A stretch of 53,057 bases of DNA from an uncultured Chloroflexus sp. (GTDB lineage: Bacteria > Chloroflexota > Chloroflexia > Chloroflexales > Chloroflexaceae), in assembly GCF_937129525.1 (NCBI RefSeq), contig NZ_CAKZNK010000119.1, positions 1 through 53,057 of the forward strand. Reading direction: 5' to 3'. The first letter of the stretch is position 1. Every line of letters begins with the position of its first letter. The position numbers and the translations under genes are program-made. Under the pieces are notes generated by a model that was not told where the DNA came from, searched no databases, and saw only the letters and a program-made list of their open reading frames with translations. Below, in pieces: positions 25,237 through 33,078 of this stretch.

Positions 25237-26016
25237 ATGGCGCTTTTAGAAGCTACAAACATTACCAAGGTGTTCGGTGGTCTGGTGGCGGTGAATGATG
25301 TCACTTTCACCGTCGAGCCGGGCAGTATTGTAAGTGTGATCGGCCCAAATGGCGCCGGAAAAACAACTTTCTTCAATGTGCTGACCGGTATCTATAAGCC
25401 AGAGAAAGGTCGGGTTATTTTTGCCGGGCAGGATATTACCGGCTGGCGATCTGATCAGATTGCAGCTCTTGGCATGCGGCGCACTTTCCAGAATATTCGC
25501 CTCTTCGGCAATATGACGGTACTGGAAAATGTCCTGGTCGGGATGCACGTCCATTTACAGGCATCGATCTGGGGTATCATTTCCCGAGGCCGCAATATGC
25601 TGCGTGAAGAGGCGAAGGCGCGCAATAAGGCGATGGAGTTACTCAATTTCGTCGGTATTGCTGATAAGCGCGATGAATTGGCCAAGAATCTGCCCTACGG
25701 CGATCAGCGTCGGCTGGAGATTGCGCGCGCGCTGGCTGGTGAACCCAAGCTCATTCTGCTTGACGAGCCGACTGCCGGTATGAATCCGCACGAAACTGCT
25801 GAGGCAACCCAACTGATCCGGCGGTTGCGCGATGATCGCGGAATTACGGTTATCCTGATCGAGCATGATATGCGGCTGGTAATGTCGATCTCCGAGCGGA
25901 TCTCGGTGCTTGACTACGGTAGCAAGATTGCCGAAGGCGATGTGCAGGCGATCCGCACCAATCCACGGGTGATCGAAGCCTATTTGGGCAAGGGCGCTGC
26001 TGACTATGCGGCATGA
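25237..26016 (+). CDS. livG: branched-chain amino-acid ABC transporter ATP-binding protein LivG
   Basis: An ATPase subunit of about 259 residues. Walker A GPNGAGKTT, signature LPYGDQRRLEIARAL, Walker B LILLDEPTAGMN and switch His in IEHDM are all present. The long insert between Walker A and the signature (FGNMTVLENVLVGMHVHLQ) is LivG-like. GGGGAG ends six bases before ATG 25237; ATG 25231 overlaps the livM stop and is the alternative. It forms a heterodimer with LivF. Confidence 0.94.
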   Translation: MALLEATNITKVFGGLVAVNDVTFTVEPGSIVSVIGPNGAGKTTFFNVLTGIYKPEKGRVIFAGQDITGWRSDQIAALGMRRTFQNIRLFGNMTVLENVLVGMHVHLQASIWGIISRGRNMLREEAKARNKAMELLNFVGIADKRDELAKNLPYGDQRRLEIARALAGEPKLILLDEPTAGMNPHETAEATQLIRRLRDDRGITVILIEHDMRLVMSISERISVLDYGSKIAEGDVQAIRTNPRVIEAYLGKGAADYAA

Positions 26017-26153
26017 CACCATAGTTCGGCGCGCCAGTCAGCGCCTTGTTGCTGCTGTTCTGGCAAGCGTGCCGTTTGTGAATGCTATCGCGTCGGCGTA
26101 ACCTCGCTTGCTGAACGCTGGCGTGACAGGTGGCAGAAAGTTAGAGGATTTCC

Positions 26154-26870
26154 ATGGCGCTGCTCGAATTGCAGAATGTCCATACGTATTACGGCAAAAT
26201 TCATGCCCTTAAGGGTATTTCAATGTCGGTTAATCAGGGTGAGATTGTCACCTTGATCGGATCGAACGGCGCCGGTAAGAGTACAACCCTGCGCACAATT
26301 TCCGGTTTGCTCAAACCGCGTCAGGGCCAGGTTTTGTTCAAAGGCCAGCGGATCGATACCCTACCACCTCACGAGATTGTCAGGCTAGGCATTGCTCAGG
26401 CGCCGGAAGGTCGTCGAATCTTTCCCCGCCTGACTGTGTTGGAAAATCTAGAGATGGGCGCTTTTCTCTATGACACGCGCTCGCCAGAGTATCAGGCTGA
26501 TCTCGACCGGGTGTTAACCCTCTTCCCGCGCTTGCGCGAACGGGTCAGTCAGAAGGGTGGTACTCTGTCAGGTGGTGAACAACAGATGCTGGCCATTGGA
26601 CGGGCCTTGATGACCCGTCCACAGGTGTTGTTGCTCGACGAACCGTCAATGGGGCTGGCGCCGGTCCTGGTTGAGCAGATCTTCGAGATCATTCAAACGA
26701 TCAATCAACAGGGTACCACCGTCTTGCTGGTGGAGCAGAACGCATTGCAGGCGCTTTCCATCGCCCATCGTGGTTATGTGTTGCAGAGCGGCGAGATCGT
26801 GTTGGAAGACACTGCAGCCAATCTGCGCGATAATGCAATGGTTCAGAAAGCGTATCTGGGGTTAGATTGA
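26154..26870 (+). CDS. livF: branched-chain amino-acid ABC transporter ATP-binding protein LivF
   Basis: A 238-residue ATPase, the typical LivF length. Walker A GSNGAGKST, LSGGEQQMLAIGRAL, Walker B LLLDEPSMGLAP and VEQNA are present. It lies 137 bp after livG. That gap has AGAGGA before the start and a doubtful 31-codon open frame (26006-26101). It is the last gene of the liv operon and is followed by a strong hairpin. Confidence 0.95.
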   Translation: MALLELQNVHTYYGKIHALKGISMSVNQGEIVTLIGSNGAGKSTTLRTISGLLKPRQGQVLFKGQRIDTLPPHEIVRLGIAQAPEGRRIFPRLTVLENLEMGAFLYDTRSPEYQADLDRVLTLFPRLRERVSQKGGTLSGGEQQMLAIGRALMTRPQVLLLDEPSMGLAPVLVEQIFEIIQTINQQGTTVLLVEQNALQALSIAHRGYVLQSGEIVLEDTAANLRDNAMVQKAYLGLD

Positions 26871-26919
26871 AGCCAGGGCGGTTGAGTGCAAACTTCCCGG
26901 TAACGATGCGCAAAATATT

Positions 26920-26947
26920 AATCCCCTGACCATTTGGTCAGGGGATT
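26920..26947. terminator. bidirectional terminator shared by livF and tRNA-Gly
   Basis: Perfect 12-bp arms AATCCCCTGACC and GGTCAGGGGATT with a 4-nt loop, 49 bp after livF and 4 bp beyond the encoded CCA of the minus-strand tRNA. Read on the minus strand it is followed by AATATTTTG, so termination is best supported for the tRNA. For livF the tract is shorter (ATTTCG). Confidence 0.85.
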
Positions 26948-26951
26948 TCGT

Positions 26952-27027
26952 TGGAGCGGGAGACGGGACTCGAACCCGCGACATTGTGCTTGGGAAGCAC
27001 ACACTCTACCAACTGAGTTACTCCCGC
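26952..27027 (-). tRNA. tRNA-Gly(CCC)
   Basis: A full cloverleaf on the minus strand. Acceptor GCGGGAG pairs with CTCCCGC, D arm ACTC/GAGT, anticodon stem TGTGC/GCACA with loop TTCCCAA (anticodon CCC), and T arm GCGGG-TTCGAGT-CCCGT. Discriminator U is followed by an encoded CCA (26954-26952). It reads GGG glycine codons. Confidence 0.95.
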
Positions 27028-27042
27028 TCTTTTGCGAATGAA

Positions 27043-27071
27043 AGTATAGCACGTTTGTTGTAAGCTGTCAA
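27043..27071 (-). promoter_or_regulatory. sigma-70-like promoter of tRNA-Gly
   Basis: On the minus strand TTGACA (27071-27066), a 17-bp spacer, then TATACT (27048-27043), with TGC before the -10. Predicted start near 27036, nine bases before the mature tRNA. The -35 directly abuts the stop codon of the response-regulator gene. Confidence 0.88.
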
Positions 27072-27758
27072 TCAGGGCAGTAGTCGATAGCCAATCCCCC
27101 ATTCGGTCAGCAAGAGTTGCGGATTGCGCGGATCAAGCTCGATTTTGCGCCGTAAATGCCAGATATAGACTTTGAGATAATCGTTGTCACGGGCCTGCTG
27201 GCTTCCCCAAACCGTGCGCAGAAGCTGTTCGTGGTCAACCACCGCGCCAGCCTGTTCGGCCAGTACGAGCAGTAACTGATACTCGGTAGGGGTTAGATCG
27301 ATGAGTTCTCCGCGCACTCGCACCTCGCGTTGGCGCGGATCGATACTGATCAGCCCGTTGCCGGCAGTCAGCAGACGATTGACCGCCGGAACGCGCCGCA
27401 GAAGGGCGCGAATGCGCGCGAGCAATTCATCGTAGTTAAAGGGCTTGACCAGGTAGTCATCGGCGCCCTGGTCGAGACCGGTGATGACATCGCCTGGCAA
27501 GGATTTGGCCGTCAGCATCAGGATGGGTATCGAGGAAAATTCGCGCGCGCGCTGGCAGACGGTTAAGCCATCGAGGTCGGGCAACATAATATCGAGGATG
27601 ACAAGGTCAGGACGTTGCTTACGTATCAGCGTAAGCGCCTCTACGCCGCTCAACGTTTGAAGTACGCGATAACCTTCTTGCTCGAGACGAACCCGTACCA
27701 GTTCTTGCAAACCGGTGTCATCATCGACAACCAGAATCGTTTGCGCTTGCTGCTCCAT
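27072..27758 (-). CDS. OmpR-family response regulator (no adjacent kinase)
   Basis: A 228-residue regulator. The receiver domain has acidic pocket DDD at 12-14, phospho-acceptor Asp56 in VILDIMLPD, switch Thr in MLTAKS and Lys in YLVKPFN. The C-terminal winged helix begins near LISIDPRQREVRV, with LTPTEYQLLLVLAEQAG and VYIWHLRRKIE. The start MEQQAQ at 27758 is preferred over the open frame to 27836, which would run into the upstream gene. It begins 28 bp after the J-like/thioredoxin gene, so it is probably co-transcribed with the cytochrome c maturation genes. No histidine kinase gene is in the window. Confidence 0.92.
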   Translation of the reverse strand: MEQQAQTILVVDDDTGLQELVRVRLEQEGYRVLQTLSGVEALTLIRKQRPDLVILDIMLPDLDGLTVCQRAREFSSIPILMLTAKSLPGDVITGLDQGADDYLVKPFNYDELLARIRALLRRVPAVNRLLTAGNGLISIDPRQREVRVRGELIDLTPTEYQLLLVLAEQAGAVVDHEQLLRTVWGSQQARDNDYLKVYIWHLRRKIELDPRNPQLLLTEWGIGYRLLP

Positions 27759-27786
27759 TGATCTCTTCCCCGCAGTGATGATGTCT

Positions 27787-28629
27787 TTACGGTTGCGCGC
27801 CACTGGCAGGACGTAGTTCGGCAAAGCGGGCCGCAATATCGGTCAATGTCAGCTCACCGATGTGGACGTAGCGAATCTGGCCGTCTGTGGTGATAAAAAA
27901 GCTGGTTGGGAGCGGAAAGACCCGGTAGGCCTCGGTGATTTTGCCGTCGAGATCGAGTGCGATTGGGTAGGTCACCCCATATTGGGCCAGAAAAGCAGCC
28001 ACATCTTCAATTGTTTGCCCTTGCATCTGTTCATCATCGGTGAGATTGACGCCGATGATCATGAGACCCTGATCGGAAAATTGCTCGTAAGCTTGTTGTA
28101 ACGCCGGCAGTTCACGTTTACACGGTTCACACCAGGTGCCCCAAAAATTGATCAGCACCACTTTGCCGCGATACTGAGCAAGTTCGATAGTGCCGCCACG
28201 CAGCTCTTGTGCGCTGAAGTTGGGAGCCGGGCGGTTGATTTCACCCATGGCCTGTCCGCTCAGGGTGTTGCGATTGGTAAACACCCAGACGGCCACAACC
28301 AACCCGACGGCAAGCAACGCAAACGTCAATGCGCCAAGCGCTTCGTTACGGCTCAAGCCACGTCGCGCAGGCCGGGACGGTGGCGTGATCAATCCTTGAC
28401 TGATGTCATACTGTCGGCGCCGTTCTGGATCGCTAAGGATACGAAACGCTCGCTCCAGTTCAGCCAGTCGTTCGCGCGCAACTGCTTGCAGCTCGTGATC
28501 GAGATCGACGAGACGTTCAGGCGCGTAGCGCTGGCGCTGTTGTTCGTAGGCAGCCGCAATGGTTGCCTGATCAGCATCAACACTGACCCCAAGCAGATTG
28601 TAGTAATTGTGACCGGTCATTTCCGTCAT
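27787..28629 (-). CDS. J-like domain fused through a membrane segment to a TlpA/ResA/CcmG-type thioredoxin
   Basis: 280 residues in three parts. Residues 8-76 look like a J domain (YYNLLGVSVDADQATIAAAY and FRILSDPERRRQYD), but the HPD motif is replaced by APE at 36-38, so Hsp70 stimulation is not expected. A transmembrane segment spans about 97-118. An extracytoplasmic thioredoxin domain follows, with WCEPC (C167, C170) and a cis-Pro at about 244. CcmG/ResA proteins reduce apocytochrome c cysteines before heme attachment. It lies 33 bp after the J-like/TPR gene in the ccm cluster and is the likely CcmG-equivalent. AAGGA with 9-nt spacing supports the start. Confidence 0.88.
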   Translation of the reverse strand: MTEMTGHNYYNLLGVSVDADQATIAAAYEQQRQRYAPERLVDLDHELQAVARERLAELERAFRILSDPERRRQYDISQGLITPPSRPARRGLSRNEALGALTFALLAVGLVVAVWVFTNRNTLSGQAMGEINRPAPNFSAQELRGGTIELAQYRGKVVLINFWGTWCEPCKRELPALQQAYEQFSDQGLMIIGVNLTDDEQMQGQTIEDVAAFLAQYGVTYPIALDLDGKITEAYRVFPLPTSFFITTDGQIRYVHIGELTLTDIAARFAELRPASGAQP

Positions 28630-28661
28630 TCTAGCATATCCTTAACGATTTGTTTATACCA

Positions 28662-29765
28662 TCATTGACCGTATTCGTTGATCAATATTTGCGCCTGTAG
28701 TTGCAATCCCGGATTCACACCCGGAATTGACAATACCAGTTGCCATTGCTCAATCGCTCGCTCGGTTTGGGGTGGTTCGATAGCGACCAGGCAGATACCG
28801 TGCGAAAGGAGCACCCGCGCATTTTGCGGCGCTGCCTGTAAAGCCTTTTCAGCTTCCGCCAGTCCTTCCTGGGCGCGTTGCGGGTTGCCTGTATCGAGAC
28901 CGTAATAGCAGAGACTGGCGGCAATGTCGGCTCGCACGACATCGTTGTCTGGTTGCAATTCGAGCGCCTTGCGGTAGGCGTCAACGGCTTCAAGCCAGCG
29001 TGGCAGTCGTTCCTGATAGATACGCTGAGTTTCGGCGTCGCCGCTGGCGAGTTGTTCGCGCACATAGACCACGCTATCAAACAGGGCGTTGCCGAGATTG
29101 ATCCAGGCTGCTGGATTATCAGGTACTTGAGCGGTAACTTGCTGGGCCGCAATGACCTGGCCGTCAAACTCGCTCAGAATGTCGCGCAGCGTTGGCGTGG
29201 GTTGCGCTATCGGCGCCGTCGGGTTGATCGGCGCGGCTGGCGCTGGCGCCACGACCATCGTGCTGATCAACGTGCCGAGGACGATGCTAAATGTGGCCGC
29301 GGCAACAATTAACGATGGCAGCAGCCAGACTGGTTGTGATGGTGGTACCGCTCGACCACGTTGAACCGGAGCCGAAGCTGAGCGCGGATTGAGATACGGT
29401 TGTGGATTGAAACCCGGTGGTCGTTCCTGCCGGCGCGCTGGCGGTAGTGGTCGAAAATCGATCAGATCATCATCGGTGGCGGCCTCGGCAAGAGCGGGAT
29501 CGGATTCGCTATGCACTGCCGGCGGTGTGGGGCGCAGCATGTCTTGCAAACGACGATCGTACTCGGCGCGTCGCTGCGGATCGCTCAACACACTGTAGGC
29601 CCGTTCGATTTCATCACGTCGCCGTCGGGCCAATTCAATCAATTCTTCGGCTGCGCCTTCTAGCCGTTCGGGAGCATAGCGTTCGCGCAGGCGCTCATAC
29701 GCAGCCCTGATCGCCTCAGCGTCAGCTTTGGGGTGAACCTGAAGGATTTCGTAATAGTCGTTCAT
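28662..29765 (-). CDS. J-like domain fused through a membrane segment to a TPR domain
   Basis: 367 residues. Residues 3-72 resemble a J domain (DYYEILQVHPKADAEAIRAAY and YSVLSDPQRRAEYD), with APE at 31-33 in place of HPD, exactly as in the neighbouring thioredoxin fusion. A Pro-rich cytoplasmic linker runs to about 145 and a transmembrane segment spans about 147-172. The rest is extracytoplasmic with TPR-like helices (NPAAWINLGNALFDS, AVDAYRKALELQPDN). By position after ccmF and by the TPR domain it may act like the CcmI/NrfG chaperone part of the heme-ligation machinery; this is inference. It has no CxxC motif of a CcmH type. Confidence 0.85.
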   Translation of the reverse strand: MNDYYEILQVHPKADAEAIRAAYERLRERYAPERLEGAAEELIELARRRRDEIERAYSVLSDPQRRAEYDRRLQDMLRPTPPAVHSESDPALAEAATDDDLIDFRPLPPARRQERPPGFNPQPYLNPRSASAPVQRGRAVPPSQPVWLLPSLIVAAATFSIVLGTLISTMVVAPAPAAPINPTAPIAQPTPTLRDILSEFDGQVIAAQQVTAQVPDNPAAWINLGNALFDSVVYVREQLASGDAETQRIYQERLPRWLEAVDAYRKALELQPDNDVVRADIAASLCYYGLDTGNPQRAQEGLAEAEKALQAAPQNARVLLSHGICLVAIEPPQTERAIEQWQLVLSIPGVNPGLQLQAQILINEYGQ

Positions 29766-29814
29766 TACTTTGCCGGTATCAGTCTCACAGTTCGATATTT
29801 CTTATGCAATGCAT

Positions 29815-29852
29815 GATCATGCGCCCCTACGGATTACGCGGGGCGCATGATC
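29815..29852 (-). promoter_or_regulatory. long hairpin between ccmF and the J-like/TPR gene
   Basis: Perfect 13-bp arms GATCATGCGCCCC (29815-29827) and GGGGCGCATGATC (29840-29852) with a 12-nt loop, in the 128-bp gap within the cluster. No T run follows on either strand. It could be an mRNA processing or stabilising element, or a partial terminator separating ccmCDEF from the downstream three genes. Confidence 0.6.
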
Positions 29853-29893
29853 GGCGAGTGCGCCACTCTGGAGCATTTAGCCGCGATCAGCGA

Positions 29894-32287
29894 CTAGCGC
29901 CCGATGCCACGCCAGCCCAGTTGCGCGGCCAGTTCTGGCAATGCTTTGGGCAAGCGCACACGGGCGCCGGCCAGCGCCAGACTTCCTTCGAGGTAACGCC
30001 GCACCAGCGCAATGGCGCCGCCAATCACCATCAAGACAACTCCTACCCAGACCAGTATCACCAGCGGTTTGACACTCACCGCAATGACGGCTTTAGCCGG
30101 CACGACTGGCAGATCGTCGAGACCTGACCCGCTCCCTTCCAGTAACACCATGCGGTTGGTCGGATCGAGTTCAAGCAAGCGCAGTTCGTGGCCACCAGGG
30201 AGCGTAACCGGGATGAATTGCAGCTCGCTCTCATTGGTGGTCGGGTTGATCACCACTTCTACTCGCGGCTCTACCTCGATAGTCTGGCCTTCGTAGATGA
30301 CTTCAACCCGCGCGCCGACCTTTGCTTCACCGCGCATCATCGCTTCACGGTCGATATTGAAGCCGCGGAAGGTGAGGGTATATGGCCCCATCTGGGCGCT
30401 CTGGTCAGCTCCGAGCACTGGACGAGCCGGATTGCGTTCAGGATCGTAGCCAGCCGGAGAGATGTAGAGATCGTGCCAGAAATAACTATGGATGGAAGGA
30501 GTCTGCATGGTTGCGCCCATGCGCTGATTGAAATAGAGGTACGGTTTGGCCGAGAAGGTGCTTGATCCATCGCTGACCGTCAAATCGAGCACACCGCGCT
30601 GCTGATCATCAAGCTGGTAGCCATTGAAAATAAACTCGTAGCCGAACAGGCGGGCCGACTCGCCGGGGGCCAGGGTCAGGCGCGTGTCAGGCGTGGCATA
30701 CGCCGACGATGCCACCATCCCGATTGCCATGACGGTAAAGCCGAGGTGGGCCAGATAGCCGCCAATGCGGAGCCAACCACCGCGTAGTGTGCGTACCAGC
30801 ATGAGCAGATTTGTGCCAAAGGCAAATGCGCCACCTGCTACATAAGCCAGCGCCAGCACATCGCGCACATTGATCAGCATCGCAACGATAGCGGCAACCA
30901 CTGCCAGCGCTGCCGGCCAGCGCAAAGCTCGCAACAGATGGCTGAAGTTGGCATCACGCCAGCCAAGTAACGGGCCGACAATGAGCAGCACAATTGCAAC
31001 TACGCCCAACGGTGGCACAGTGCGCTGATAGAAGGAGGGAGCAAGCGAGAAGCGCCCATCCTCAAACGGCTGCGCTTGCGGATTCATCAATGTGCCATCA
31101 TCAAGCTCAAAGTAGCGCCCCATCCATTCTTGCAGGGTGTGACCAACGCCGGGAATGGCCGAGATGACCGGCATTGAAGTGCCGAGGCCAACCACCAGTG
31201 CCACCATCACAATCGTGATAATTGCCAGCACGAAGAAGCTATCGCGTGAGAAGAATTTATCGCTCAGTGGGCGAGCGGGAATGTCGTTCCAGCGGCTGAT
31301 CAGCGAGATGACGCCGATTGCAAGCAGGACAACCAGAAATCCGACCAGCCCTTCAAAGATGCCTTCGGCTACGAATGAATGCACTGAGAAATTGGCGTAG
31401 ACTCCACTGCGGGTCATGAAGGTAGCGTAGAAGACAGTAATATAGGTTGTCACCCCCAATACCAGATTGGTTTTTCGCAAACCGCCATGAGTGCGCTGCA
31501 CCAGCATACCATGGATCAGGGCAGTGAGGATGAGCCAGGGCACCAGTGACGAGTTTTCGACCGGATCCCATCCCCAGTAACCACCCCAGCCCAGGGTCTC
31601 ATAAGCCCAGTAGCCGCCAAGGAGCAGCGCCAGGCCGAGAAACGACCATGCCGCCAGTGTCCACGGTAGCGCGCGCTTGACCCAGGTATCGTAGTCGCGC
31701 CGCCACAAAGCTGCCAATGCAAAGGCGAAGGGGATCGTTGCAAGGGCATAACCGACGAAGAGTACTGGTGGATGGATAATCATCCAGAAGTTGTGCAGGA
31801 GTGGATTGAGGCCGCGGCCATCACCGGGGGTGAGCGCTACGCCAGTCGTAGGATCGATGAGGGGCTGGAACGGATTGAGCGCCAGCACAAAGCCGATGAT
31901 AGCAGCCTGCACAGTCATCACCACCATCAGCACATACGGCTCAAAATGCTTGGTGCGACGCACCAGCAATGCGCTGGCAATAGCGCCCCATAGCAGCCAG
32001 ATCATGAAGCTGCCTGGTTGTCCGGCCCAGCTTGCGGCGATGGTGAAGAAGAATTCGAGGTCACGCGAACTATAGTTATAGACATAATCGAGATCGAAAC
32101 GGCGGGCCAGGAAGACGGTAATGAGTAGTGTCCACGACATCAGCACGCCGGCCAGCGCTGCGTAGACGCCAAACCGGCCATAGCTCAGCGCGGCCCGCTG
32201 TCCACGGATCACCAATCCGTAGCTAATCGTCGCCAGCAGGGTCATGCCAAGGCTGGCCATCAAAAGGAACGTGCCGAAGAGATACAT
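29894..32287 (-). CDS. ccmF: cytochrome c heme lyase subunit CcmF
   Basis: A 797-residue polytopic heme-handling protein of System I cytochrome c maturation. The periplasmic WWD motif is GGYWAYETLGWGGYWGWDP, followed by NSSLVPWL. It also has IIHPPVLFVGYA and a large extracytoplasmic C-terminal region before a final membrane helix. Length and topology suit bacterial CcmF (about 650 or more; this one is on the long side). It receives heme from CcmE and attaches it to apocytochrome CxxCH. It lies 73 bp after ccmE. Confidence 0.95.
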   Translation of the reverse strand: MYLFGTFLLMASLGMTLLATISYGLVIRGQRAALSYGRFGVYAALAGVLMSWTLLITVFLARRFDLDYVYNYSSRDLEFFFTIAASWAGQPGSFMIWLLWGAIASALLVRRTKHFEPYVLMVVMTVQAAIIGFVLALNPFQPLIDPTTGVALTPGDGRGLNPLLHNFWMIIHPPVLFVGYALATIPFAFALAALWRRDYDTWVKRALPWTLAAWSFLGLALLLGGYWAYETLGWGGYWGWDPVENSSLVPWLILTALIHGMLVQRTHGGLRKTNLVLGVTTYITVFYATFMTRSGVYANFSVHSFVAEGIFEGLVGFLVVLLAIGVISLISRWNDIPARPLSDKFFSRDSFFVLAIITIVMVALVVGLGTSMPVISAIPGVGHTLQEWMGRYFELDDGTLMNPQAQPFEDGRFSLAPSFYQRTVPPLGVVAIVLLIVGPLLGWRDANFSHLLRALRWPAALAVVAAIVAMLINVRDVLALAYVAGGAFAFGTNLLMLVRTLRGGWLRIGGYLAHLGFTVMAIGMVASSAYATPDTRLTLAPGESARLFGYEFIFNGYQLDDQQRGVLDLTVSDGSSTFSAKPYLYFNQRMGATMQTPSIHSYFWHDLYISPAGYDPERNPARPVLGADQSAQMGPYTLTFRGFNIDREAMMRGEAKVGARVEVIYEGQTIEVEPRVEVVINPTTNESELQFIPVTLPGGHELRLLELDPTNRMVLLEGSGSGLDDLPVVPAKAVIAVSVKPLVILVWVGVVLMVIGGAIALVRRYLEGSLALAGARVRLPKALPELAAQLGWRGIGR

Positions 32288-32360
32288 AGCGACTCTTTCC
32301 AGCGGTCGATAGCATCGACCGTGCCTTTAGCAATCGGGTAGCGACATGTGCTCACCGGGC

Positions 32361-32780
32361 TTACGGTTTAGCCTGATCGATCTCCTGGTACTTCGATGGG
32401 CACTTGACCAGCAGATCGTCGGCCATAAATGCCTGCTCTGTGGGATCGTAGCGACCAATGGCTACGATGCTGATGGCCTGCTCGAAGTTGGCCGGACGCG
32501 GATCGTCTGAGATGACCTTGATCATCTTGCCGTTTTCATCTTGCAGCATGAACGTGAAGCGGCCTTGCTCGTCCATTTCGCCGGTGCTACCGAGAAAACC
32601 GGCCAGTTGGACGCTGCGCGCGCTGCTCATCGCCTCATCGACGCTGGTCGTGTAGGCGCGGAAACCATCTTGAAAGCCGAAGAAGCCGTATACCACAGCC
32701 AGCAGAATGATCCCCAGCCCAACGATATGCAGTGGCTTGATGGTCAGACTGCGGCGCACAGGAGTGGTTGCAACAGCCAT
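32361..32780 (-). CDS. ccmE: cytochrome c maturation heme chaperone CcmE, Cys-type
   Basis: A 139-residue protein with an N-terminal membrane anchor (about 17-35) and an OB-fold heme-shuttle domain (RSVQLAGFLGSTGEMDEQGRF). The heme-binding motif is KCPSKY, with Cys127 and Tyr131. Classical CcmE uses His in HxxxY. A CxxxY form is known from Desulfovibrio and some archaea and defines a System I variant. The C-terminus is short after the motif. It takes heme from CcmC and passes it to CcmF. Confidence 0.92.
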   Translation of the reverse strand: MAVATTPVRRSLTIKPLHIVGLGIILLAVVYGFFGFQDGFRAYTTSVDEAMSSARSVQLAGFLGSTGEMDEQGRFTFMLQDENGKMIKVISDDPRPANFEQAISIVAIGRYDPTEQAFMADDLLVKCPSKYQEIDQAKP

Positions 32781-32877
32781 ACACTAATCCTTCAATCTTG
32801 TCATAGTATCTATGCAATGAACGAAGCTTCCCGAAGCTGGAGTGTGTCTAACGGCGCCGGAATCTGTCACAGCGTGT

Positions 32878-33075
32878 CTAGTGACGTTCGACCGGTTCAC
32901 CCGTATCGCGTACCCGGGTCACCTCGGCAGACGGCGGCAATGATTCCCTGCGTTCACGTTCCAGCTCGCGGCGCAATGCCTGCGCTGTGGCATCGATGCG
33001 CCACAGATAAACAAAGATCGCGATCCAGACTGACAACACTGCGGCAGTCGCCACCAAAATTGCTGCATTATCCAT
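32878..33075 (-). CDS. ccmD: CcmD-like small membrane protein
   Basis: A 65-residue protein with one N-terminal transmembrane helix (AILVATAAVLSVWIAIFVYLW) followed by a basic/acidic helix (RRELERERRE). Size, layout and position match CcmD, which helps release holo-CcmE from CcmC. Sequence conservation in CcmD is low, so the call leans on context. It starts 3 bp after the ccmC stop, with GGAGGG inside the end of ccmC. Confidence 0.8.
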   Translation of the reverse strand: MDNAAILVATAAVLSVWIAIFVYLWRIDATAQALRRELERERRESLPPSAEVTRVRDTGEPVERH

Positions 33076-33078
33076 TGT

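Noticed and set aside
26006-26101. 31-codon frame between livG and livF reading like a signal peptide
   Set aside because: It begins inside livG without a Shine-Dalgarno, and hydrophobic short frames arise easily by chance here.
27787-29765. Calling the two fusion proteins DnaJ co-chaperones
   Set aside because: Both lack HPD and carry extracytoplasmic domains, so standard Hsp70 stimulation is not supported.
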